DNA of 30,757 bases, taken from DATLCI01 sp046714215 (GTDB lineage Bacteria; Acidobacteriota; Terriglobia; Terriglobales; Acidobacteriaceae). Below are positions 1-7,654 of this stretch, one piece after another. The position numbers and the translations under genes are program-made. Every line of letters begins with the position of its first letter. The first letter of the stretch is position 1. The stretch is taken from contig JBKKBM010000209.1 in assembly GCA_046714215.1 (NCBI GenBank), positions 1-30,757 of the forward strand, in the 5' to 3' direction. The notes beneath the pieces are model-generated. The model saw only the letters and a list, made by a program, of their open reading frames with translations, ran no database searches and was not told where the DNA came from.

Positions 1-16
1 ACGGAGGAAGCAAATG

Positions 17-67
17 CAGAAGAGGTAAAGAGCAAAGGCAAGTCAGAAGAGGTAAAGAGCAAAGGCA
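17..67. repeat. 24-base direct repeat, two copies
   Basis: The 24 bases at 17-40 (starting cagaagaggtaaag) recur without mismatch at 44-67, separated by 3 bases. A third, degenerate stretch (aggagcaaaacggcaac) follows. The A/G-rich 'agagcaaaggca' core resembles the tails of the repeats at 16801-16850 and 19557-19655. Confidence 0.75.
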
Positions 68-234
68 GGAGCAAAACGGCAACCTCAACCGCAAGGTCCT
101 TCGCGCCAAAGGCAGGCGCTCAGGATGACAAGGTAGGGGGTGTTAGCTGAGGTGGGACCGCGTTTTATTTCAGAGCCACCTCGCCTGCGCGGTGAATAGG
201 CTCTAGGTTTAACCCAGCTTGTTTTTTCTCCGCG

Positions 235-286
235 TCTCTGTGCCTCTGTGGTGAATGCTTTCTCTGTGTCTCTGTGGTGAGTGTTT
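235..286. repeat. Tandem 26-base 'ctctgtg..ctctgtggtga' repeat
   Basis: Bases 235-260 and 261-286 are adjacent copies that differ at three positions by direct reading. The unit (tctctgtg.ctctgtggtga) matches a dispersed intergenic repeat I recall from many bacterial genomes, whose reverse complement translates as HRDTE/TTEAQRR-like peptides. Family assignment is from memory. The duplication itself is seen directly. Confidence 0.75.
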
Positions 287-305
287 TTCTGCAGTGTCAC
301 TGAGA

Positions 306-1055
306 TCAGTTTTCCGTCACAGGCGTTGCCACCTCATCCGCCTTGGCTTTGCCAAAGGGATTGAAGTCGGTAGCGACGTCGAAGACGTCGATGCCCTCAG
401 CGCGTTTCAGGGCGTTCACCACCAGATACGTGAAGGGCGTCATCAGGGCTTCGTAAGCGACCTTGGCCAGGTATCCCGAGAGGATGAGGTTACCGATGGT
501 CATCCAACTGGTCTTGCCGGCAAAGATGATGGTGATGACGATCGCAGTGTCGACCGCCTGGCCGACGACGGTGGATCCGACGGTGCGGGTCCACAGATAT
601 TTTCCGCCGGTGAGCACCTTCATCTTGGCCAGGACGTAAGAGTTGGTGAACTCGCCGGCCCAGAATGCCGCCAGGCTGCCAATGATAGCGCGTGGCAGAT
701 GGTCGAAGACCACGACGTAAGCTTCCTGATGGAGGAACTCCGGCGCGGGCGGAAGCACCACGATGATCTTAGCCAGCACGGCGAGCAAGGTCGAAGCAAA
801 GAAGCCGATCCAGATGGCGCGGCGTGAGCCGGAGTACCCGTAGACTTCGGTGAAGATGTCGCCAAAGATGTAAGTAAGGGGGAAGAGCAGCAGGGCGCCG
901 CTGATCTGGAACGGCCCCACCAGAATGATCTTGGAGGCGACCAGGTTCGAGATCAGCAGGATGACGACAAAGATGTGGACGCAGATGTCGTAATAGCGGA
1001 AGTCGTGCAGGCTATGGTGCTTGGTGGCGAGACGGCTGACAAGGGAGTTGGCCAT
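306..1055 (-). CDS. yhhQ: Queuosine precursor transporter, YhhQ/VUT family
   Basis: Inner-membrane transporter of the YhhQ (DUF165/VUT) family, which takes up queuosine precursors such as preQ0/preQ1 for tRNA modification. The family signature DIFTEVYGY lies near residue 65-75, preceded by hydrophobic helices (ICVHIFVVILLISNL) and followed by several more membrane segments. A short polar tail (about 30 residues) follows the last helix. About 249 residues, normal for the family. I chose ATG at 1055; an in-frame TTG at 1067 would add four residues and neither has a clear ribosome site. It is divergent from the methyltransferase with about 73 bases between starts. No queuosine synthesis gene lies nearby, which fits a salvage role. 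Confidence 0.88.
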   Translation of the reverse strand: MANSLVSRLATKHHSLHDFRYYDICVHIFVVILLISNLVASKIILVGPFQISGALLLFPLTYIFGDIFTEVYGYSGSRRAIWIGFFASTLLAVLAKIIVVLPPAPEFLHQEAYVVVFDHLPRAIIGSLAAFWAGEFTNSYVLAKMKVLTGGKYLWTRTVGSTVVGQAVDTAIVITIIFAGKTSWMTIGNLILSGYLAKVAYEALMTPFTYLVVNALKRAEGIDVFDVATDFNPFGKAKADEVATPVTEN

Positions 1056-1128
1056 GTTTAGAATCAAGTTTCCAGTGGGACCGCAAAACTTTCAAGCGAA
1101 TTCCTAACTGTACGCGAAGGGGAACACC

Positions 1129-1932
1129 ATGACCGACATACAGCAACTCAAGCAGGGAATGAAGGCCACCTGGATGGCCGGAGACTTTGGGCAGATCGCC
1201 AACTTTACGGCGGCGGAAGCGGAGCACTTTGTGCATCGGCTGGGACTCAAGTCGGGACAGCGTGTGCTGGATGTAGCGTGTGGTTCCGGGAACCTCGCCA
1301 TACCGGCGGCGAAGCTGGGCTGCGCGGTGACCGGCGTGGACATTGCCACGAACCTGGTGGAGCAGGCGCGCACCCGCGCGGCAAAAGCAGGCGTTAAGGC
1401 AGAATTTCTGGACGGCGATGCCGAACAACTCCAGTTCGCCGATGGGTCATTCGACGTGGTGATGACGATGTTCGGAGCCATGTTCGCGCCGCGTCCGGAG
1501 CTGGCCGCGAGCGAGATGCTGCGGGTGTGTCGAAGCGGCGGTTTGATCGCGATGGCCAATTGGACGCCTACGGGCTTCGTGGGAAAGATGTTCAAACTGG
1601 CCGCCAGTCACGTGCCTCCGCCGGCGGATGTGCCTCCGCCCTCGCAATGGGGTATTGCGGAAACAGTCAAGCAGCGGTTAGGTGCCGCCGCGAGCGTCGA
1701 AACCAAGCCCGTCATCTTGCAATTTGATTTTCCGCTGCCGCCCACGGGGGTGGTCGACTTCTTCCGCCAGTATTTTGGTCCGACGCAAGTGGCTTTCTCC
1801 AAACTGGACGCCGACGGGCAGAAGCGGCTGTATGACGACCTGGTGAAACTGTGGTCGGAATACAACCTTGCCTCAGGAGACAGGACGCAGGTGGATGCGG
1901 AATATCTGGACGTCCGAGCTACGAAAAAGTAA
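1129..1932 (+). CDS. Class I SAM-dependent methyltransferase
   Basis: A 267-residue soluble methyltransferase of the Methyltransf_11/UbiE-like type. Motif I is VLDVACGSGNLAIPAA at about residues 46-61, followed by the acidic ribose-binding strand VTGVDIA and then motif GDAEQLQFADGSFDVVMTMF, all typical of the Rossmann SAM-binding fold. The C-terminal third (from about residue 160) is a substrate-lid region without a recognisable signature, so the substrate is unknown. ATG at 1129 has a purine-rich stretch (aagggga) about 6 bases upstream. The gene is divergent from yhhQ and convergent with sthA, with only 6 bases between stops. It looks monocistronic. Confidence 0.87.
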   Translation: MTDIQQLKQGMKATWMAGDFGQIANFTAAEAEHFVHRLGLKSGQRVLDVACGSGNLAIPAAKLGCAVTGVDIATNLVEQARTRAAKAGVKAEFLDGDAEQLQFADGSFDVVMTMFGAMFAPRPELAASEMLRVCRSGGLIAMANWTPTGFVGKMFKLAASHVPPPADVPPPSQWGIAETVKQRLGAAASVETKPVILQFDFPLPPTGVVDFFRQYFGPTQVAFSKLDADGQKRLYDDLVKLWSEYNLASGDRTQVDAEYLDVRATKK

Positions 1933-1938
1933 CGTCTT

Positions 1939-3330
1939 TCAGCACTTGTTGAGGCCGTCCAGGGCGGCGACTTTATAGGCTTCTGCAAGCGTGGGATAGT
2001 TGAAGACGGTATCGCGGAAATATTGGATCGGAGCATCGAGGCTCATGACCGTTTGGCCGATGTGAATGATCTCCGCTGCGCGGTCGCCGATGATGTGCAC
2101 GCCCAGAACCTTGAAGGTATTCGGACAGAAGAGCAGTTTCAGCATGCCTTGCTCGTCGCCCAACATCTGGCCCTTGGCCAGTTCTTCATACTTGGCGATG
2201 CCGACCTCGTAGGGTATCCGCTCTTTGGTCAGTTGCTCTTCGGTATCTCCCACCATAGAGATCTCAGGAATCGTGTAGATGCCGTAAGGCAACAGCCGGG
2301 GATCCATTACTCCGGGCTCGCCGAACATGTGGCAGCTAGCCAGCCGGCCCTGTTCCATAGAGGTCGAGGCGAGGGACGGGAAGCCAATGACGTCGCCCGC
2401 CGCGTAGATATGGGGCACAGAGGTCTGGAAGAACGCATTGACCTTGAGTTGGCCGCGGGGTTCCGGTGTAATGCCTGCGGCTTCGAGGTTGAGCAAGTCG
2501 GTATTGGCTTGCCGTCCGACGGTGTAAAGCAGCGCCTGGCCATGGATGGTCTTGCCGCTTTCCATCTTCGCGGAAACACGGCCGCGGTCCTTATCGACTT
2601 CCACGGAGAGGACTTTTTCGCCCAGGCGGAAGATAGTGCCGCGACGGCGAAGTTGGTAGCTCAGGGATTCAATGATCTCGCGATCAACGAATTCGAGCAG
2701 GTGCGGGCGCGCGTCGATAAGGTTGACCTCGACGTTCATGGCGGCAAACATCGAGGCAAACTCGAGACCGACCACGCCGGCGCCCACTACGATGATCTCC
2801 TTGGGCAGGGTCTCGATCGAGGGCAACTGGTCGGAATCAAAGATGCGCTGGCCATCGAGGGGGATGTTGGGATTGTGGGCGGGCCGCGTGCCGCAAGCGA
2901 TCATCACCCGCTCGGCCTTAAGCTGCACGGTGGGACCATCGGCGCTGGCCACCTCGATGGTGTGCGGGTCGAGAAATTTGGCCATGCCGTCGATGACAGC
3001 GATCTGGTTGCGCCGCAACTGGTTGCTGATGACTTCGGCCTCGCGCTGCACCACGGCGCGCACGCGGAACATGAGGTCGCTCATGGCGATGTTGTCTTTT
3101 ACGGCGTAGTCCTTGCCATAGAAGCTGCGCTGGCTGAAGCCGGTGAGGTAGAGGACGGCTTCGCGGAAGGTCTTGCTGGGGATGGTGCCGGTATGGACGC
3201 AAACGCCACCGACCATGGAACGCTTGTCCACGACGGCCACATGTTTGCGCATTTTGGCAGCGGCGATAGCGGACTTCTGGCCTGCCGGTCCGCTGCCAAT
3301 CACTACCAGATCGTATTCGGAAGACGCCAT
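1939..3330 (-). CDS. sthA: Soluble pyridine nucleotide transhydrogenase (SthA/UdhA type)
   Basis: FAD-dependent cytosolic enzyme that exchanges hydride between NADPH and NAD+, balancing the two pools. From ATG at 3330 the protein has 463 residues, close to E. coli SthA (466). An FAD-binding GSGPAG is at residues 12-17, a second Rossmann motif GAGVVGLEFA lies near 180, and the C-terminal dimer motif FNYPTLAEAY is present. The disulfide segment reads GGVCVHTGTIPSK: Cys44 is present but the second redox Cys is Thr49. This matches SthA and argues against lipoamide dehydrogenase or glutathione reductase. The frame stays open up to 3435, but the added residues match nothing in the family. Convergent with the methyltransferase. 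Confidence 0.9.
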   Translation of the reverse strand: MASSEYDLVVIGSGPAGQKSAIAAAKMRKHVAVVDKRSMVGGVCVHTGTIPSKTFREAVLYLTGFSQRSFYGKDYAVKDNIAMSDLMFRVRAVVQREAEVISNQLRRNQIAVIDGMAKFLDPHTIEVASADGPTVQLKAERVMIACGTRPAHNPNIPLDGQRIFDSDQLPSIETLPKEIIVVGAGVVGLEFASMFAAMNVEVNLIDARPHLLEFVDREIIESLSYQLRRRGTIFRLGEKVLSVEVDKDRGRVSAKMESGKTIHGQALLYTVGRQANTDLLNLEAAGITPEPRGQLKVNAFFQTSVPHIYAAGDVIGFPSLASTSMEQGRLASCHMFGEPGVMDPRLLPYGIYTIPEISMVGDTEEQLTKERIPYEVGIAKYEELAKGQMLGDEQGMLKLLFCPNTFKVLGVHIIGDRAAEIIHIGQTVMSLDAPIQYFRDTVFNYPTLAEAYKVAALDGLNKC

Positions 3331-3455
3331 CAGGGATCCCGGAAGGTAAGGTGGATGCGCAGAAACCATACCTGAAAGAAGTGCAATTGTCAGTAAAGCG
3401 CGCGGTGAGGCGCGAAGCTTAGGGGGCGCATCCAAGCAGACGGGGACGAATACAT

Positions 3456-4181
3456 TTGCTAAGGATCGTAAGTTACAACATCCATAAGTGTCGCGGACTC
3501 GACCAACGGGTGCGCCCGGCGCGGATCGCCCAGGTACTGCGCGGGTTAGACGCGGACGTGATCGCGCTGCAGGAAGTAGTCTGCGGTGCGGGCCCGGACG
3601 AGGCTGAACAGGCGCGCTACATTGCCGCCCACATCGGCGGCTACCACTTTGTCTTTGGCGAGAACCGCAAGCTCAGAGAAGCGGGCTACGGGAATGCCAT
3701 CCTCAGCCGGCTGCCCATTCTTTCCGCGGAGAACTATGACCTCACAGCAAGTGTGCGGGAGAAGCGGGGATGTTTGCGCGCAGACATCCAACTCCCCGGC
3801 GGGCAAGTGCTCCATCTTTTCAACGCGCACCTCGGCACCGGCTACATGGAGCGGCGGCGCCAGGCGCACAAGCTGGTACACGAATCTGCGGTGAATAATC
3901 CAAGGTTCTATGGGCGGCGCGTGGTGCTGGGTGACTTCAATGAGTGGTCGCGCGGCTTGGTGACGGAGCTGCTCAGCGCGCACCTGCAGACGGTGGATCT
4001 GCGCCCGCATTTCCGCCGCTTGCCCAGCTATCCCACCTTCCTGCCCTTCATGCATCTGGACCATATCTATTTTGACAAGCTAGTAAGCCTGAAGCATTTC
4101 GCGATGGACCGGCGCCGGACGACGATGATCGCCTCCGACCATCTCCCCCTGGTGGCGGATTTCGAGATCACAGCCGTCTGA
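3456..4181 (+). CDS. Endonuclease/exonuclease/phosphatase family protein
   Basis: A 241-residue EEP-fold (DNase I-like) metal-dependent phosphoesterase. The family motifs appear in order: SYNIHKCRG at the N-terminus, DVIALQEV around residue 33-40 with the metal-binding Glu, AHLGTG in the middle, LGDFNEW near 155-161, and SDHLPLVADFE at the C-terminus with the catalytic Asp-His pair. No signal peptide or membrane segment is seen. Members hydrolyse DNA, phosphoinositides or other phosphodiesters, so the substrate cannot be called. The start is a TTG at 3456 with gggga about 9 bases upstream, and the product begins directly at the first beta strand. Divergent from sthA. Confidence 0.85.
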   Translation: MLRIVSYNIHKCRGLDQRVRPARIAQVLRGLDADVIALQEVVCGAGPDEAEQARYIAAHIGGYHFVFGENRKLREAGYGNAILSRLPILSAENYDLTASVREKRGCLRADIQLPGGQVLHLFNAHLGTGYMERRRQAHKLVHESAVNNPRFYGRRVVLGDFNEWSRGLVTELLSAHLQTVDLRPHFRRLPSYPTFLPFMHLDHIYFDKLVSLKHFAMDRRRTTMIASDHLPLVADFEITAV

Positions 4182-4217
4182 CTTTCTCCGGGAACCCGCT
4201 GGTACACTAACGGCACC

Positions 4218-5159
4218 ATGCGGGAAGTGCTTATCTGCGTGCTGCTGGCAAACACGGCGGCGGCGCAACAACCCATCGGCGAGGTGCAAGGCGCGGATGC
4301 AAGCGTGCGCGGCGCGGTCATGGTGAGCGCCACCGGCACGACCTTGATGAGTGGATCGCAAGTGACTGCCGGCGCCAATCCGGCCACTATCAAACTGGTT
4401 CGCGGCGGTGAATTGAAGGTCTGTGCCGGAGGCAGCATCACCATCACTGCCAGTGTGAGCGGACGCGAAGCGCTGGTGGGTCTCAACGCCGGAGCGATAG
4501 AAACCCATTACCGCTTGAGTTCCAACGCCGATACCATCATGACTCCGGACTTCCGGCTGCTGCTGCCCGGGCCCGGTGACTTTCACTTTGCCGTGGGGAT
4601 GAAGAGCAGCGGAGATATGTGTGTGAAGTCGCTCCCCGGCAACTCTTCCGCGATGATCGTGCATGAAGTTTTCGGCGATGGCACACATCAGGTGCGTCCC
4701 GGGGATGCGGTCGTCTTCCAAAAGGGAAGCGTGCAGAATCCGATCGTGGTGGCTGCGGGAGAGGAATGTGGTTGTGTAGGCACCGCCGTCGCCAAGCCGA
4801 CCGAATTAGGTTTTCCTGAGCAGCAGTCGCAGCAGGCGGCGGCGGCCATCGCGGCGGGAGAGCCGCCTCCCCAGACCACGCCCCCGCTGGCCGGAGTCAG
4901 TGCAGACAAGAACGAAGTCATCACCAAGGTGGACGCACCCATTGTTTTCCGGGGGGAAGAGTTGGGTAGCGGTGAGCGGGCCAAGGCGGCGGCTCCGCCC
5001 GTAGTCCAGGCGCCACCACCGGTTCCCGTGCCGGCGCAGTCACAGCCTCAGCCAAAGGTAGAGGCCGAGGCGGTGAAAGAGCCGCCGGCACCGCCGAAGC
5101 CGGTCAAGAAAAAGTGGTATCAGCGCTTCGGTTCGGCTCTGGCCAAATTATTCCGTTAG
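4218..5159 (+). CDS. Exported FecR-like domain protein with Pro-rich tail
   Basis: A 313-residue protein with a short signal peptide (MREVLICVLLANTAAAQ, cleavage probably after AAA). Residues about 25-120 resemble the FecR-type beta domain: a run on 'GTTLMSGSQVTAGANPATIKLV', then a GGELKVC strand, then Gly-rich turns. Residues about 205-295 are Ala/Pro-rich and low complexity, and the tail is basic and amphipathic (KKKWYQRFGSALAKLF). Four to five cysteines occur, including ECGC near 178. No function can be assigned. FecR-like modules often sit in the periplasm and sense or scaffold. The TonB-family gene downstream is in the same direction, but the 128-base gap with its own -10-like box suggests separate transcription. 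Confidence 0.65.
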   Translation: MREVLICVLLANTAAAQQPIGEVQGADASVRGAVMVSATGTTLMSGSQVTAGANPATIKLVRGGELKVCAGGSITITASVSGREALVGLNAGAIETHYRLSSNADTIMTPDFRLLLPGPGDFHFAVGMKSSGDMCVKSLPGNSSAMIVHEVFGDGTHQVRPGDAVVFQKGSVQNPIVVAAGEECGCVGTAVAKPTELGFPEQQSQQAAAAIAAGEPPPQTTPPLAGVSADKNEVITKVDAPIVFRGEELGSGERAKAAAPPVVQAPPPVPVPAQSQPQPKVEAEAVKEPPAPPKPVKKKWYQRFGSALAKLFR

Positions 5160-5217
5160 CGTGGATATGCGGAAGCCTGCTAAGTGCTTGATTTCATTCA
5201 ATAACCGTTTTATTCTT

Positions 5218-5233
5218 GCGCATCGGGATGCGC
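5218..5233 (+). other. Small GC-rich hairpin in the tonB-like leader region
   Basis: Six-base stem gcgcat/atgcgc around a cggg loop, followed five bases later by cccttttc. It could be a weak terminator for the FecR-like gene, but the T-run is displaced. Seen directly; function is inference. Confidence 0.3.
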
Positions 5234-5270
5234 GCACCCTTTTCAGAAACTATTTACGGTTTTCGGAGTC

Positions 5271-5276
5271 TATAAT
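5271..5276 (+). promoter_or_regulatory. -10 box (TATAAT) close to the TonB-family start
   Basis: A perfect TATAAT ends 11 bases before the ATG at 5288. No good -35 hexamer sits 16-18 bases upstream. If used, transcription would begin only about 5 bases before the start codon, leaving no room for a ribosome-binding site. Confidence 0.45.
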
Positions 5277-5287
5277 TTAGACAGCTT

Positions 5288-6163
5288 ATGTCCACCTCGG
5301 CCTCCAGAGCACCAAACAGTCTCGATCCCCGGCAAGTAGTCATGCCGACGCTGGAGGGGATTGGCTACGGAAACTACAAAGCCCAACCCAACAATTTCAT
5401 TTTTTCCTTCCTGGTGCACATCCTCGGAGTGGCGGCGATCGTCATCTCCACGCATTTTTTCATCGAGAACAAGGAAGAGATCAAGCGGACCGTGATCTCG
5501 CTGGTAGATCCCAGCATGATCGTGCTACCTCCCAGCAAGGACATCTCCGGTGGCGGTGGCGGTGGCGGCGACAAGAGCAAGCTGGATGCATCCAAAGGCA
5601 AGCCGCCGAAGTTCGATTTGAATCAGATCACGCCGCCCACGGCGGTGATCAAGAATGACGATCCGAAGCTGAAGATCGAGCAGACGCTGGCGGTCCCGCC
5701 TGAAATAAAATTCCCGACCTCGCAGACGCAGGTGGGTGACCCGCTCAGCAAAGTGCTGATCGCGTCGAACGGGACCGGTATTAATAGCGGCATCGGGACG
5801 GGTTCAAGCGGGGGCATCGGCAGCGGCAGCGGCCGTGGACTGGGACCGGGCAGCGGCGGCGGCACGGGTGGCGGAGTATTCCGGGTGGGCGGCGGCGTGA
5901 GCGCCCCGCGCGCTTTGTATAACCCTGATCCGGAGTATTCGGAAGAGGCCCGCAAGGCGAAATATCAGGGTGTGGTGGTACTGCATCTGATCGTGGGACC
6001 GGATGGTCGTCCGCGCGATATCCGCACGCAACGGTCTCTGGGCATGGGGCTCGACGAAAAAGCAATCGAAGCCGTACGCACCTGGCGCTTTGAGCCCGCG
6101 AAGAAAGACGGTCAGGCGGTGGCGGTGGCCATCAACGTGGAAGTGAACTTCAACCTTTACTGA
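5288..6163 (+). CDS. TonB-family protein with C-terminal TonB domain
   Basis: Envelope energy-transduction protein of 291 residues. A single membrane helix is at about residues 36-59 (FIFSFLVHILGVAAIVIS), with a cytoplasmic N-terminus. The periplasmic linker is unusual: an uninterrupted run of seven Gly near residue 88, then a Gly/Ser-rich stretch at about 160-205. The TonB_C domain fills about 208-291, with the motifs YPDPEYSEEAR-like, GVVVLHLIVGPDGRP, and AIEAVRTWRFEPA. TonB proteins pass proton-motive energy from ExbBD to outer-membrane receptors; no exbB or exbD lies in the window. The start has no ribosome site and sits 11 bases from a TATAAT box. A strong terminator follows. Confidence 0.87.
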   Translation: MSTSASRAPNSLDPRQVVMPTLEGIGYGNYKAQPNNFIFSFLVHILGVAAIVISTHFFIENKEEIKRTVISLVDPSMIVLPPSKDISGGGGGGGDKSKLDASKGKPPKFDLNQITPPTAVIKNDDPKLKIEQTLAVPPEIKFPTSQTQVGDPLSKVLIASNGTGINSGIGTGSSGGIGSGSGRGLGPGSGGGTGGGVFRVGGGVSAPRALYNPDPEYSEEARKAKYQGVVVLHLIVGPDGRPRDIRTQRSLGMGLDEKAIEAVRTWRFEPAKKDGQAVAVAINVEVNFNLY

Positions 6164-6182
6164 TCTTAAGGAATTTACGCAG

Positions 6183-6206
6183 CGGGCGGCTACGGCCGCC
6201 CGTTTT
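6183..6206 (+). terminator. Rho-independent terminator after TonB-family gene
   Basis: Eight-base-pair GC stem cgggcggc/gccgcccg around a tacg tetraloop, followed immediately by tttt. It starts 20 bases after the stop codon at 6163. Confidence 0.88.
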
Positions 6207-6260
6207 GCTTTGCGATAAACTCGCCCGCGAAAACGCAGCGGCAATTACACTGGGGCGGTC

Positions 6261-7628
6261 ATGGAAAAGAACGGGCCACTGGATGTAAGAACATTGCGGC
6301 TCTTGCAGGAGGCGGCGGAGAAGCTTTCGCGGAGCTTCGTGTCGTTGCCCGAGGTCTCGACCTCGGATCCTGCTGATGATGAGCGGATCGCCGGCGTGCT
6401 GGATCAGGTGGCGGCGCGCATGGGTGACAACTATCCCTACTTCCATCCTCTTTATGCCGGGCAGATGTTGAAGCCGCCGCATCCGGTGGCACGCTTGGCG
6501 TATGCATTGGCGATGTTCGTGAATCCCAACAATCACGCGCTGGATGGGGGACGAGCCAGCTCGAAGATGGAAAAAGAAGCGGTAGCCGAAATCGCCGGCA
6601 TGTTCGGATGGCAGGAATTTCTCGGACATCTGTGCGGCGGAGGCACGGTCGCCAATCTGGAAGCGCTGTGGGTGGCGGGCCAGTTGCACCCGAAGCAGAC
6701 GGTGGTGGCTTCGTCGCAGGCACATTACACGCATAGCCGCATCAGCGGGGTGCTTGGGATCCCGTTCGCAGCGATCGAGTGCGACCGCTGGGGACGCATG
6801 GACGCGCATGCATTGGCAAGCCGACTGCAGGCAGGCGACGTGGGGTGCGTAGTGGCGACGCTCGGAACCACTGCCGTCGGAGCGGTTGATCCGTTGCCGG
6901 CGGTCTTGAAGCTGCGGGAAAAATATGGCTTTCGCGTGCATGTAGATTCCGCCTATGGCGGCTACTTCACACTGGCCGACAATCTGGCGGACGATGCGCG
7001 GGCGGCATTCGACCAAATAGGCGAAGCTGATTCCATCGTGATCGATCCCCACAAACATGGATTGCAGCCCTACGGCTGCGGGTGCGTTCTGTTCCGCGAT
7101 CCCGCCGTTGGGAAGCTCTATAAACACGATTCGCCGTACACTTACTTTAGCTCTTCCGGAGATTTGCACTTGGGCGAGATCAGCCTGGAGTGCTCGCGCG
7201 CGGGCGCTTCCGCAGTGGCGTTGTGGGCCACGCAAAAGATGTTGCCACTGACGCGCGACGGGGAGTTTGCCGCGGGCATGAGTTCGTGCCGGGCCGCCGC
7301 CCTGGCCTTGCACGCGAAGCTGGCTGGCGACGCGCGTTGGATCACGCCGTTCCCGCCGGAACTGGATATCGTGGTATGGGCGCCACAAGCGCCGCGGGCC
7401 AGCGAGGCCTCCGCCATCTCCCGCAAGATCTTCGACGCCGCGGCGAAGCGGGATCTGCACTTGGCGCTGGCGAACTTGCCCGCCAAGTTCTTCGCCGACG
7501 CGATGGAGATGGATTCTGAAACCATCACTTGCTTGCGCTCGGTCCTGATGAAACCCGAGCACAAGCAGTGGGTGGAAAAGATCTATGGCCGCCTGGATGA
7601 GGCGGCCATAGAGGCGATGCAGAGTTAG
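6261..7628 (+). CDS. PLP-dependent group II decarboxylase/aminotransferase-fold enzyme
   Basis: A 455-residue fold-type I PLP enzyme of the pyridoxal-dependent decarboxylase (DDC/GAD) group. CGGGTVANLEAL at about 125-136 binds the phosphate, His155 (HYTHS) should stack on the ring, HVDSAYGG carries the PLP-N1 Asp229, and Lys265 in IDPHKHG is the Schiff-base lysine. Length is typical. The family includes aromatic amino acid, glutamate, diaminobutyrate and tyrosine decarboxylases, and the substrate cannot be read from these motifs. The N-terminal 60 residues are polar with no signal peptide. ATG at 6261 has ggggcgg about 4 bases upstream. The gene is single, between a terminator upstream and one at its own end. 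Confidence 0.85.
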   Translation: MEKNGPLDVRTLRLLQEAAEKLSRSFVSLPEVSTSDPADDERIAGVLDQVAARMGDNYPYFHPLYAGQMLKPPHPVARLAYALAMFVNPNNHALDGGRASSKMEKEAVAEIAGMFGWQEFLGHLCGGGTVANLEALWVAGQLHPKQTVVASSQAHYTHSRISGVLGIPFAAIECDRWGRMDAHALASRLQAGDVGCVVATLGTTAVGAVDPLPAVLKLREKYGFRVHVDSAYGGYFTLADNLADDARAAFDQIGEADSIVIDPHKHGLQPYGCGCVLFRDPAVGKLYKHDSPYTYFSSSGDLHLGEISLECSRAGASAVALWATQKMLPLTRDGEFAAGMSSCRAAALALHAKLAGDARWITPFPPELDIVVWAPQAPRASEASAISRKIFDAAAKRDLHLALANLPAKFFADAMEMDSETITCLRSVLMKPEHKQWVEKIYGRLDEAAIEAMQS

Positions 7629-7654
7629 CCAGCCTTCTTTTAGCTGGCCTTTTT
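7628..7654 (+). terminator. Terminator overlapping the convergent CBS-protein gene end
   Basis: Stem gccagc/gctggc with a 9-base loop, followed by cttttt. The left arm begins at the last base of the decarboxylase stop codon. The hairpin also contains the last codons and stop of the minus-strand CBS gene (7640-7642). Confidence 0.72.

Larger units (their letters stand above)
1..305. repeat. Repeat-rich non-coding stretch at left edge
   Basis: No credible gene is visible. The span holds a direct repeat (copies at 17-40 and 44-67) and a tandem 26-base repeat (235-260 and 261-286). Between them, around 94-135, is a stretch containing 'caggatgacaag', a motif I recall from intergenic spacers of Acidobacteriota. 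An open frame on the minus strand (85-300) reads TTEAQRR-like peptide, the typical translation of a dispersed repeat and not a protein. The downstream side abuts the stop of the yhhQ-like gene. Confidence 0.7.

Noticed and set aside
85..300. Minus-strand 71-residue ORF
   Set aside because: Its TTEAQRR/HRDTE content is the translation of a dispersed DNA repeat; no start signal or family.
1056..1128. preQ1-type riboswitch upstream of yhhQ
   Set aside because: The 73-base gap shows neither the C-rich loop/A-rich tail of preQ1-I nor a terminator or sequestering hairpin.
2900..3330. sthA read as lipoamide dehydrogenase
   Set aside because: The second redox Cys is Thr (GGVCVHTGTIPSK), which is the SthA pattern, and no 2-oxoacid dehydrogenase genes are nearby.
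2023..3375. 450-residue plus-strand ORF
   Set aside because: It is the antisense frame of sthA, whose motifs are unambiguous on the minus strand.
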